Source: Chloroflexota bacterium
GTDB lineage: Bacteria; Chloroflexota; Dehalococcoidia; SM23-28-2; RBG-16-64-32
Direction of reading: 5' to 3'
Length of the DNA stretch: 16,963 bases
Assembly (NCBI GenBank): GCA_005880075.1
Contig: VBJT01000147.1
Span: 29,402 to 46,364 of the forward strand
Shown: positions 7,030 through 13,787 of the stretch, one piece after another
Layout of the letters: each line of letters starts with the position of its first letter
How positions within the stretch are numbered: position 1 is the stretch's first letter
Notes under the pieces: generated by a model
Database searches by the model: none
Told to the model about the DNA's origin: nothing
What the model saw: the letters and a program-made list of their open reading frames with translations, nothing else
Program-made: the position numbers and the translations under genes

Positions 7030-7155
7030 GTTAGTTGCCCGCGCGGTTAAGCGACAAGCCGTGGTGGCAATAAGAGCTAACACTAGACGCTTGAGGGCGA
7101 ATTCCTACCAAACTCTATCGGCTTTCCTACGCCTCGGTGCTCGGGCCTGCTGATA

Positions 7156-7169
7156 ATTGGTATACCAAT
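7156..7169. promoter_or_regulatory. perfect 14-bp palindrome ATTGGTATACCAAT, GntR-type operator candidate
   Basis: The 14 bases equal their own reverse complement. The core matches the operator form known for FadR-subfamily GntR regulators; E. coli UxuR/ExuR sites have TTGGTATACCAA at their centre. It lies 20 nt upstream of the start codon of the 46-residue membrane protein and overlaps a possible -10 box (GATAAT 7152-7157), which suits repression. No GntR gene is in the window. Confidence 0.55.
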
Positions 7170-7189
7170 CGGGTGCCAAGGAGGAATTA

Positions 7190-7330
7190 ATGCTCTGGGT
7201 AGCGATGCTCTTGGGCGCATTGCTGATGCTTGCTGTCGGGGGGCTGGCTGTTTTCGTGTCGCCGCTATTTTTCGGGGCGGAATCGGGAGTGATTGTCCTG
7301 ATGGGGTTCCTGACCCTGCGGTCGTCCTAG
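7190..7330 (+). CDS. 46-residue small membrane protein
   Basis: ATG at 7190 to TAG at 7328-7330. AAGGAGG ends 5 nt before the ATG, the best Shine-Dalgarno site in the window. The protein is almost entirely hydrophobic. MLWVAMLLGALLMLAVGGLA is one clear membrane helix, and after FVSPLFFGAESG a second stretch VIVLMGFLTL may be another. The family is not recognised. The strong ribosome binding site and the upstream palindrome make it a likely expressed, regulated gene despite its size. It converges on the ATPase gene from the opposite strand. Confidence 0.65.
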   Translation: MLWVAMLLGALLMLAVGGLAVFVSPLFFGAESGVIVLMGFLTLRSS

Positions 7331-7396
7331 GTCGCGGCTGACCGGAGACGGGGCTGCGGGCGAGTCACCGGGCGGCGCGGCGCGAGTCCTTGAATT

Positions 7397-7412
7397 GCCG
7401 GTTATCCCCGGC
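7397..7412. terminator. small hairpin between convergent genes
   Basis: GCCGG (7397-7401) pairs with CCGGC (7408-7412) across a 6-nt loop, between the stop of the small membrane gene and the stop of the convergent ATPase gene. There is no T-run on either strand, so its role as a terminator is weakly supported. Confidence 0.25.
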
Positions 7413-7465
7413 TAGCGGAGTCGTTGAGTCAGGGGGTGCCTCGCCCTTAAACACCTGGCGCGCGA

Positions 7466-8869
7466 CTAACCGCGGTACTGGTAGCGGCCTGCGACCTTGT
7501 CTTTGTTCAGGCGCTTGTTGAGGTGCAGGCCCTCGAGCACGAACTCTACAGCTGATGCCGTAAGGGGCGGGCTGCCCTTGGCGCCGAGCTTCCCGATCGC
7601 GCTGTCCAGGCCTTCAGTCTCCTTGACGAGCTTGACGTAGTCCGAAGATGGGGTGAGGTCGGACACTTCCACTGAATAGCCGGCCTTGAAGCGGGCCACG
7701 GTGGGCTCGAGGTCGCCGAGGCTGAAGTAGTGATTGAAGACGGCGAGAACAGCGCCCTGGATGAGGCGCTCGACGATCTGCTCCTCGCGGCCGTCGTCGA
7801 CCGTCTCGAACTCGATCTTGCCCGTGAGGGCAGGAAGAACGTATGGAAGGTCGCTCACGCGCGGGACGATCTCCTTTTCGCTGAGGCGAATGGCGCGACG
7901 CATGGCGTTGGCGAGCAGCGATTCGTAGTCGGCAATCGAGGCGCGCACTGAGACGCCGGAGCGCTGGTTGATGTCGGGGCTGCGCCGGGCGAGGCGCGTT
8001 ATCTCGGCGACGATTTCCTTCATGTACTGAGGGACATTGACCGGGCGCTCGCCGTCGTCTTCGAAATGGGAGCGCTCCTGCTCCATGATCTCGATTTCAG
8101 CCTCGGCGTTCCGCGGATAGTGGGTGCGTATCTGGGCGCCGTAGCGGTCCTTTAGAGGCGTGATGATGCGCCCGCGGTTCGTGTAGTCCTCCGGGTTGGC
8201 TGAAGCGACGACCAGCACGTCCAGCGGCATGCGGATGCGGTAGCCGCGGACCTGGACGTCGCGCTCTTCCATGATGTTGAGGAGGCCGACCTGAATGCGC
8301 TCGACAAGGTCTGGGAGCTCGTTAATGCAGAAGATGCCGCGATTGTGGCGGGGGACGAGGCCGTAGTGGATCGTCAATTCGTCGGAGAGGTAGCGTCCTT
8401 CGGCGACGCGGATCGGGTCGACCTCGCCGATTAGGTCTGCAATGGTAATGTCGGGCGTCGCCAGCTTCTCGCCATAGCGGCGCTCGCGGTCGATCCATTC
8501 GACCTCGGTGTGGTGGCTGTCGGTATCAACGAGGTCACGGCAACGCCTACAGATCGGCGCGAAGGGGTTGTCGTTGATCTCGCAGCCGGCGATAACGGGG
8601 ATTTCGTCGTCGAGGAGGCTTACAAGCGAGCGAATAAGCCTCGACTTCGCCTGGCCGCGCTCGCCAAGGAAGATAATGTCCTGGCCGGAGAGGATGGCGT
8701 TCTCGAGGTGCGGCAGGACCGTGTCCTCGTAGCCGATGATGCCCGGGAAGTGCGCCTGCCCCTCTTCGATGCGCCGGACGAGGTTCTTGCGCATCTCCTG
8801 CTTTACAGTGACCGGTTTATATCCGGCATTACGCAGCTCTCTAACAGTCTTGGGCTTCTGCTCTACCAC
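7466..8869 (-). CDS. ChlI/MoxR-like AAA+ ATPase, 467 aa
   Basis: GTG start at 8869 with AAGGAG five nt upstream. Walker A is GERGQAKS (residues 69-76). The Walker B region is IFCINELPDL (179-188), with Asn in place of the usual first Asp but Glu184 kept. Sensor 1 is VVASANPEDYTNRGRI, and the arginine-finger region PLKDRYGAQIRTHYP follows. It resembles the magnesium-chelatase-like ATPases of the Rv0958 type, which are close to this length and normally pair with a VWA protein, here probably the one at 1-1920. An insertion between Walker A and B carries C96, C107, C110, H119 and H120, a possible zinc site. Such ATPases remodel or activate a client with ATP; the client is unknown. It follows the HypE-like gene by 10 nt and is probably co-transcribed with it. 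Confidence 0.88.
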   Translation of the reverse strand: MVEQKPKTVRELRNAGYKPVTVKQEMRKNLVRRIEEGQAHFPGIIGYEDTVLPHLENAILSGQDIIFLGERGQAKSRLIRSLVSLLDDEIPVIAGCEINDNPFAPICRRCRDLVDTDSHHTEVEWIDRERRYGEKLATPDITIADLIGEVDPIRVAEGRYLSDELTIHYGLVPRHNRGIFCINELPDLVERIQVGLLNIMEERDVQVRGYRIRMPLDVLVVASANPEDYTNRGRIITPLKDRYGAQIRTHYPRNAEAEIEIMEQERSHFEDDGERPVNVPQYMKEIVAEITRLARRSPDINQRSGVSVRASIADYESLLANAMRRAIRLSEKEIVPRVSDLPYVLPALTGKIEFETVDDGREEQIVERLIQGAVLAVFNHYFSLGDLEPTVARFKAGYSVEVSDLTPSSDYVKLVKETEGLDSAIGKLGAKGSPPLTASAVEFVLEGLHLNKRLNKDKVAGRYQYRG

Positions 8870-8879
8870 TGTGGCTCCT

Positions 8880-9923
8880 TCATTCGTCGGGCTGCGTCAA
8901 GAAACGCGCAACCTCGTCTCTGGGGAAGTGCGGAAGGGGACGCCGCCCGTGCTTGCCCTCCATTATAACCATAACCTCAGCCCACGGCGGCACGGTTGGT
9001 TGACCTTCCCGGACGAGAGAACCGATGCGGCGGGCCGGCACTCCGGCGCTATCGATCGCGTCCAGCGCGCTCTCGCAGTCCTCCTCCGCGACCGCAATGA
9101 GCAGTGCGCCGGACGCGAGCAGCCCGAGTGGGTCGAGCGAGGCGGCACGGCAGACCGTCCTCGTCAGCGGTAAGACATCCACCGCGTCCTCGTCGACCAG
9201 GATTCCGCATTGGTTCGCCTCTGCCATCTCGTACAGCGCCGTGGCGAGGCCGCCCTCAGTTGGGTCGTGCATGGCATGTACTCTGACGGTGTCGCAGACG
9301 GCCATTGCTTCCTTGAGTACGCTGATCCCGGGGTCGAAGATGTAGCGGGCGGCGCCCTCGATGTCTTCTCTGGATACACCGAGACCGGCGAGCCGTCCGG
9401 CGGCCTCGCGGGCCAGGAGGCCGGTACCTTCGATCGCGATGCCCTTCGTTAAGACGAGGGCATCGCCGGGCCGGCCGCCGTTGGGAGGCACGAGTCGATT
9501 ACGGTCGACTTCCCCAAGCATTGCGCCGATTGCGAGCGGGTGGTCAAGGCCCGCGCTAATTTCCGTGTGCCCGCCCACAAGCTCGATTTCCAGCGCATCG
9601 CACGCCTCGACCAGTTGCCCGAAGACCGATTCCGCCAGCTCGCGTTTGGCATGTTCGGGTAGGAGAAGCGTCGCAAGGAGCCATTCGGGACGAGCGCCGG
9701 TGCAGGCGATGTCGTTGGCGTTCACGTGGACGGCGTACCAGCCGATCAAATCGCCAGCGAACGTGATCGGGTCGCTCTTGGCGACGAGCAGGAGGGAGCC
9801 GCCGGTGTCGATTACCGCAGCGTCACGGCCGATGCCCGGGCCGATAAGGACGCGCGGGTCGCGCGCCGGGACCCTCTCTAGGAGCGAGGCGAGGAGATCG
9901 TGCGGAAGCTTGCCAACATCCAT
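8880..9923 (-). CDS. AIR synthase (PurM)-related protein, HypE/ThiL-like
   Basis: 347 residues from ATG 9923. GPGIGRDAAV (28-37) and the following VAKSDPITF with VNANDIACTGARP (68-79) are the ATP-binding motifs of the PurM/HypE/ThiL/SelD superfamily. The later MHDPTEGGLATALYEMAE and LLASGALLIAV mark the C-terminal half. HypE proteins end in a Cys that carries the carbamoyl/cyano group; this one ends RFLTQPDE, so it is not a canonical hydrogenase maturation factor. No Hyp or hydrogenase gene is nearby. It probably binds ATP and phosphorylates or dehydrates an unknown substrate. It heads an operon with the ATPase 10 nt downstream. No strong Shine-Dalgarno site is seen. TTGACA occurs on its strand at 9970-9965, but without a clear -10 box. 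Confidence 0.82.
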   Translation of the reverse strand: MDVGKLPHDLLASLLERVPARDPRVLIGPGIGRDAAVIDTGGSLLLVAKSDPITFAGDLIGWYAVHVNANDIACTGARPEWLLATLLLPEHAKRELAESVFGQLVEACDALEIELVGGHTEISAGLDHPLAIGAMLGEVDRNRLVPPNGGRPGDALVLTKGIAIEGTGLLAREAAGRLAGLGVSREDIEGAARYIFDPGISVLKEAMAVCDTVRVHAMHDPTEGGLATALYEMAEANQCGILVDEDAVDVLPLTRTVCRAASLDPLGLLASGALLIAVAEEDCESALDAIDSAGVPARRIGSLVREGQPTVPPWAEVMVIMEGKHGRRPLPHFPRDEVARFLTQPDE

Positions 9924-10002
9924 ACGCGGTAGGCCGTCTTAACTCTCGACCGGCCGGGCAATGCTGTCAATGCGGCGAGCCCGGCACCGAAATATGCGCG
10001 TT

Positions 10003-10008
10003 TATAGT
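10003..10008 (+). promoter_or_regulatory. -10 box TATAGT upstream of dedA
   Basis: TATAGT lies 38 nt upstream of the proposed CTG start and in the 117-nt divergent gap with the HypE-like gene. No good -35 hexamer is seen. Downstream, GAGGA (10026-10030) and TCCTC (10037-10041) form a short hairpin that partly covers the AGGAGG ribosome binding site. Confidence 0.4.
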
Positions 10009-10040
10009 TAACAGAAGGGCGAGACGAGGAGGTAAGTCCT

Positions 10041-10614
10041 CTGCTGGGAATCGAAGACACACTCGTCAATGCGGCGAGAGACCTCTACGACGCGATCGGC
10101 TGGCCGGGCGTCGTCTTCCTCATGGCGATCGAGAGCGCCTGTATTCCCTTTCCGAGCGAGATCATTATGCCGCTCTCCGGCTGGTTCCTGATCAAGGAAA
10201 GGGGCCACGGGTACGAGTTCCTGTTGCTTGCCGCTTTGTTCGGGGCGCTCGGGAATTTGATCGGTTCGTTGGTGGCGTACTACGCGGGGATGTGGGGAGG
10301 TCGCCCCTTCCTTGAGCGCTATGGGCGATGGATATTGATCACGCCGCGCGAGCTCGACATCGCGGACAGGTGGTTCGGGCGCTATGGCGAGATCGCTGTG
10401 TTTGCAAGCCGCCTGCTCCCGGTCGTACGTACCTTTATTAGCCTGCCCGCGGGCATGGTCGTTTGGCCTTGCCTGGGCCGGCTACCTCCTGGGCGAGAAC
10501 TGGGAGGACATATCGAAGTACCTGCGACCGGTAAGCATACCGATTGCTATTGGGGTGGTGTTACTGATCTGCTTCTTCGTGTACCGGCGCATCCGTGAGA
10601 TTAGAGGCGCGTAG
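10041..10614 (+). pseudogene. dedA: DedA-family membrane protein with internal frameshifting deletion and apparent CTG start
   Basis: DedA/SNARE-associated proteins are inner-membrane transporters linked to lipid carrier recycling. The first frame reads IEDTLVNAARDLYDAIGWPG, then the DedA signature ESACIPFPSEIIMPLSGW, an amphipathic part, and SRLLPVVRTFISLPAG. Right after this the family continues in another frame as WSFGLAWAGYLLGENWEDIS and a final helix (IPIAIGVVLLICFFVYRR) to the stop at 10614. The join near 10455 lacks about 20 residues that DedA proteins carry between PAG and the next helix, and it changes frame. The 5' end extends upstream of ATG 10122 into clear DedA sequence. The only start candidates are CTG 10041 or 10044, 8-11 nt after AGGAGG, since TAG lies in frame at 10005. 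The gene is either dead, assembly-damaged, or read as the two parts. Confidence 0.78.
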
Positions 10615-10674
10615 CATGGCGAGCTGCCTTCTGAGGAGCTGGCGCGGGCCCTCCCTGACCGGCCGCGACTTCAA

Positions 10675-12189
10675 ATGACAACTAGAGCCGAAAGCGTTCC
10701 CGGGCGCCAGGCAAGACTGTTTGAGTCGTTGCGCATCGCGGGCATTGTTGCGGCCGCGTCGACAGTCGTGCTCGTGTTCTCGACCTGCGGGGGAAGCGAG
10801 CCGAGCGAGCAGACACCGGCGCTGTCGATAGAGGTGCGCAGCCCGAGAGAGGAGACGATACCGCCGACGCCTCCGCCGGGGGATACGTCGTTCCGTATTG
10901 TCTTTCAAGAGTCCGGCGGGACTGAGGACAAGATCTGGCGGGTCTCGCCATCGAACCCCACGAATCGTGAGCCGGTGGCCACGATCAAGCACCGCGACGG
11001 CTGGAGCGTAAAGGCTTCTCTTTCTCCGGACAGCCGCTCGATCGCCTACATTGCGGTGCCTGACGGCGCGACCGATGGGAGCTACCAGGGCGAGCTATTC
11101 ATGATGGACCTCAAAAGGCAAGAGACGGAACTGGTCTATCGCGGCGTCGACCTGCGCTTCAGGCCAATGTGGACATCCGACAGCAAGTTGCTTTATGTGC
11201 GGCGTCTCTTCGGCATGGAGACGCTGATTCTACAGATTAAGGTGATCCGGAAGCTGGCGCCCGGCGAAACGGCGACGCCCTCGCCGTCGCCTTCGCCAAC
11301 GCCGACGGCAACCCCGTTTGTCGAGGAGACGCTTCCGCCGGAAGAGACGATTCCGCCTGAGGAGACCTTCCCGCCTGAGGAGACCTTCCCGCCTGAGCAG
11401 ACAGAGACGCCTAGCGCGACACCCACGCCCGCGCCGGAGGATCCAGTGAAAACGGTTCTCCAGGCGCATATGGGCAGCGTACTGACGTTCATCCCGGTGG
11501 GATTTGCCGATGATGGGAAGTCGATGTACCTGATCCAGGTACAGGGGGGAACCGGCGGGGGGACGCTTGTCGCTTCCTATGCGCCCGCGACCGCCCAGGC
11601 CCTTGCCGAGGAGAAAGCGAAAGCCACCCCCGAGCCGACGCTGCCTCCCGACCAGCCTCCGCCGCCGACTCCGAGGCCGGCTCAGGCGAACTTCATCGTC
11701 AAGCTGAGCGACCAGATTGCGCGCGATTATGACCTAAGCCCGGATAAAAAACACCTCTCTTACCTGGCACAGGAGATCGTCAACGGGGAATTCGTTCTGC
11801 GCCCGTATACGGCGGACCTGGCGGCGAAGACAATCACGCCGGTGTCCACGGACGGCCTTCCGCCCGGAGACCACTTCCGTCCGATCTGGCACCCGGGCGG
11901 TTCCTTGCTGGCGGTTGGGTCCTTGCCAACGGCTATAGAGGCCGGTGCCGTCGCGCTTATCCCTGTGGGTGGCGGTGGTCCAGGCTTCCTGCCGGCCCCC
12001 GAACGCGGGTTCGACGTTCCCACCGCTTGGGCGCCCGATGGCAGCCTCCTGGCCGTCACCAACTACAGCGGCGACTCCCTGGCCAACGTAGGGTCCTCTC
12101 GAATAGACCTCGTCGCTCCGACGGGGCAGCGGATCGTCCTGGCCGAGGGAACGCAGTTCGAGGTCGTCGGCTGGTTTCCACCGCCCTGA
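10675..12189 (+). CDS. TolB-like beta-propeller lipoprotein with Pro/Thr-rich linkers
   Basis: 504 residues from ATG 10675; no Shine-Dalgarno site is visible. The N-terminus has a basic stretch and a hydrophobic segment (IAGIVAAASTVVLVF) ending in STCGG, with C38 as probable lipid-anchored Cys; the lipobox is not perfect. The remainder has WD40/TolB-like blades, each with a DG or SPD turn: SLSPDSRSIAYIAV, PMWTSDSKLLYVRR, LSPDKKHLSYLAQ, PIWHPGGSLLAVGS and AWAPDGSLLAVTNY. Two low-complexity linkers split the blades: residues about 198-260 (TPSPSPSPTPTATP plus EETFPP repeats) and about 320-345. The protein is probably exported and anchored to the outer face of the membrane, acting as a binding or scaffold protein. 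No enzymatic motif is seen. A 7-bp hairpin lies at the stop codon. Confidence 0.78.
   Translation: MTTRAESVPGRQARLFESLRIAGIVAAASTVVLVFSTCGGSEPSEQTPALSIEVRSPREETIPPTPPPGDTSFRIVFQESGGTEDKIWRVSPSNPTNREPVATIKHRDGWSVKASLSPDSRSIAYIAVPDGATDGSYQGELFMMDLKRQETELVYRGVDLRFRPMWTSDSKLLYVRRLFGMETLILQIKVIRKLAPGETATPSPSPSPTPTATPFVEETLPPEETIPPEETFPPEETFPPEQTETPSATPTPAPEDPVKTVLQAHMGSVLTFIPVGFADDGKSMYLIQVQGGTGGGTLVASYAPATAQALAEEKAKATPEPTLPPDQPPPPTPRPAQANFIVKLSDQIARDYDLSPDKKHLSYLAQEIVNGEFVLRPYTADLAAKTITPVSTDGLPPGDHFRPIWHPGGSLLAVGSLPTAIEAGAVALIPVGGGGPGFLPAPERGFDVPTAWAPDGSLLAVTNYSGDSLANVGSSRIDLVAPTGQRIVLAEGTQFEVVGWFPPP
11323..11412 (+). repeat. 18-bp in-frame tandem repeat (EETFPP hexapeptide), about 5 units
   Basis: Five 18-bp units encode EET[LIF]PP-type hexapeptides inside the lipoprotein. 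The third and fourth units (11359-11376 and 11377-11394) are identical, the first two differ at a few positions and the fifth is diverged (EQTETP). The 18-bp period keeps the frame, so unit number could change by slippage without breaking the gene. Confidence 0.8.
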
Positions 12190-12210
12190 CGGATCAGCAC
12201 AATTCCGTCA
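12187..12210 (+). terminator. hairpin at the lipoprotein stop codon
   Basis: TGACGGA (12187-12193) pairs exactly with TCCGTCA (12204-12210) around a 10-nt loop; the first three bases are the stop codon. No T-run follows, so it may be a weak or Rho-assisted terminator, or an RNA 3' end structure. Confidence 0.35.
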
Positions 12211-12221
12211 AATGGCCATGT

Positions 12222-12227
12222 TATAGT
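12222..12227 (+). promoter_or_regulatory. possible -10 box TATAGT for the DUF6391 gene
   Basis: TATAGT lies 17 nt before the ATG at 12245, with a GGAAGGAAG ribosome binding site between them. No matching -35 hexamer is found. Confidence 0.3.
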
Positions 12228-12244
12228 GCGAGGAAGGAAGAAAG

Positions 12245-12736
12245 ATGCTGAAAACTGTGATCAACGCGGTCCGCCGCAACCATGCGCTCGAGCACGCAAC
12301 GATCTCAATTCTGCTAAATCGGCACGGACCGATGCGTGTGGTCGGGCGGGCGGTACCTGACGGCTTTTACATCTACGGTGATATCCCAACCGAACGTCTC
12401 CGAGAGCTCGCGGACGAGGCCCTCGCGCGCCTTCAGCGCGGCGAAGCCGATCTCGCCGTCTCACCGCTCTGCGGGACGAACATCGCTGTGGCAGGCGTGC
12501 TGGCCGGCCTTGGCTCGTACGTCGCCCTGGGAAGCGGCCCTCGCCGCGCGGGAGGCGTGTCCGGAGCGATCATGGCAGCGATGCTGGCGGTGCTAGCTGC
12601 GCAACCGCTCGGACGTCTAATCCAAAAGCACTACACTACCTCGCCGGACCTGAACGGAGTGCGCATTGTGTCCGTATTGCCAATGGACAAACGGCTCTTC
12701 CGCGGGCACAAAGTGCGCACTGCAGCAGCCGCCTAA
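12245..12736 (+). CDS. DUF6391 family membrane-associated protein
   Basis: 163 residues from ATG 12245, with GGAAGGAAG ending 5 nt upstream. The N-terminus contains RRNHALEHATI (residues 10-20), the hallmark HxLEHA motif of DUF6391 proteins found in Chloroflexota and cyanobacteria, followed by VPDGFYIYGDIPTE. SPLCGTN precedes two hydrophobic segments (about residues 78-94, VAGVLAGLGSYVALG, and 103-122, GVSGAIMAAMLAVLAAQPLG). The function of the family is unknown. The spaced His/Glu/His could bind a metal, which is speculation. The next gene starts 38 nt downstream on the same strand. Confidence 0.75.
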   Translation: MLKTVINAVRRNHALEHATISILLNRHGPMRVVGRAVPDGFYIYGDIPTERLRELADEALARLQRGEADLAVSPLCGTNIAVAGVLAGLGSYVALGSGPRRAGGVSGAIMAAMLAVLAAQPLGRLIQKHYTTSPDLNGVRIVSVLPMDKRLFRGHKVRTAAAA

Positions 12737-12774
12737 GGCTAGCCGCCCTCACCCGAGAAGTACTGGCTACCGAA

Positions 12775-13527
12775 ATGGCAGAGGTTAAGGTCGCTACCCT
12801 CAACCTCTTCAATCGCATGGGTGATTGGGAGAAACGAGCGCCACTCGTGATCGATCAACTCGAAGCGCTGTCCCCCGATGTAATCGCGTTCCAGGAAGTC
12901 GACTTGGGATTGGACCAAGGAATGTGGATTGCCAGGCAGCTGAATCTTCGCCTGACAGACCAGCCTCATTACCGCATGAAGCACGCTGCCAGTCCCGGCA
13001 AGCGCGTCAGTTTTCACGGCATCGGGACTCTTTCCCGTCTCGAGTTCCTCGAGCACGAGATCCTCGACCTGATGACCTTTGAGCGCGTCGCGCAAAGGAT
13101 GGTCTTCCCCTGCGCTGAGCGCTCGTTCCTGTTTGTGAACACTCATCTGCACCACCCGCCGGAGGCCGAGGCCGAGCGTGTCGCGCAATTGGAGTACCTG
13201 CTCAGCTGGCTCGATCGGGATGCACGCGGCCTGCCGACCGTTGTCGCCGGCGACTTCAACTCTTACGCACACGAGAAGTCTGTCGCGCTCATGAAGAGCC
13301 GTTTCCGGTCCGCCTTCGAGGTTACGCACGGAGGGGAGCCGGAAAAGACCTGGCCAACGCCTGTTAACGACTTCGATCCATCGCCGCCCGGTGCCTTGGA
13401 CTACATATACGTCTCAAACGAGTTCGGGGTTGTAGATGCGGGACTGGCCTTTGACGCTCCTTCCGCGAATGCTCCCGGGCTGTACCCATCCGATCACTTT
13501 GGACTCTTCGCTCAGCTCAAGCTGTGA
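12775..13527 (+). CDS. endonuclease/exonuclease/phosphatase (EEP) family metal-dependent hydrolase
   Basis: 250 residues from ATG 12775. All catalytic boxes of the EEP superfamily are visible: N10 in TLNLFN, E41 in FQEVD, the NTHLHH strand (122-127), D160 and N162 in GDFNS, D209 in LDYIY, and D240-H241 in SDHFGL. These enzymes use Mg2+ to cleave phosphodiester or phosphomonoester bonds in DNA, RNA, sphingomyelin or inositol phosphates. The substrate cannot be told here. There is no signal peptide, so it is probably cytoplasmic. The Shine-Dalgarno site is poor and the gene is probably co-transcribed with DUF6391. The length is normal for a single-domain member. Confidence 0.87.
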   Translation: MAEVKVATLNLFNRMGDWEKRAPLVIDQLEALSPDVIAFQEVDLGLDQGMWIARQLNLRLTDQPHYRMKHAASPGKRVSFHGIGTLSRLEFLEHEILDLMTFERVAQRMVFPCAERSFLFVNTHLHHPPEAEAERVAQLEYLLSWLDRDARGLPTVVAGDFNSYAHEKSVALMKSRFRSAFEVTHGGEPEKTWPTPVNDFDPSPPGALDYIYVSNEFGVVDAGLAFDAPSANAPGLYPSDHFGLFAQLKL

Positions 13528-13585
13528 AATAGTGCCCGGCCCGCGGTGCCCCGCCTTTAATTTGTTAATTTCTCGATATAGCCGT

Positions 13586-13720
13586 ATGAAACAGGGCCAT
13601 CCGGGCGTTATCACATGTATGCGCGCCAGAACCGGGCCGCAAGGCATGGAAACCAACGAGATAGAAGAATCAGATAAGAATTCGGTGAATAATGCCGGAA
13701 TCAGCGAGAAAGTGCGTTGA
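13586..13720 (+). CDS. possible 44-residue small ORF, doubtful
   Basis: ATG 13586 to TGA 13718-13720 in the gap between the EEP gene and the first regulator. The peptide is polar with an acidic middle (METNEIEESDKNS). There is no Shine-Dalgarno site. GATATA ends 5 nt before the ATG, which would fit a leaderless transcript, and two TTAATTT copies (13557-13571) lie upstream. Its stop codon falls inside the TTGACA box of the next promoter. No family is recognised. Confidence 0.2.
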   Translation: MKQGHPGVITCMRARTGPQGMETNEIEESDKNSVNNAGISEKVR

Positions 13721-13745
13721 CATCCGTGGCGATTGATTCTATATA
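13717..13745 (+). promoter_or_regulatory. sigma-70-type promoter TTGACA-17-TATATA for the regulator cluster
   Basis: TTGACA at 13717-13722 and TATATA at 13740-13745 are separated by exactly 17 nt, the best housekeeping promoter in the window. The expected start near 13752 leaves a leader of about 35 nt before the ATG at 13788. Confidence 0.75.
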
Positions 13746-13787
13746 CAGAACTACGTATGCGTCGTGGTGTGGGGCGGCGGGCCGGGA

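Noticed and set aside
8880..9923. SelD (selenophosphate synthase)
   Set aside because: Same superfamily, but the N-terminal Cys/Sec-containing active loop of SelD is absent and the motifs fit the HypE/ThiL-like branch better.
9361..9942. 193-codon plus-strand frame opposite the HypE-like gene
   Set aside because: Ser/Arg/Pro-rich shadow with no motif; the minus frame carries the PurM-family signatures.
9965..9970. TTGACA on the minus strand as promoter of the HypE-like gene
   Set aside because: No acceptable -10 hexamer 16-19 nt downstream, so the hexamer alone is not enough.
12739..13329. 196-codon minus-strand frame opposite the EEP gene
   Set aside because: All EEP catalytic motifs are on the plus strand, so this is a shadow.
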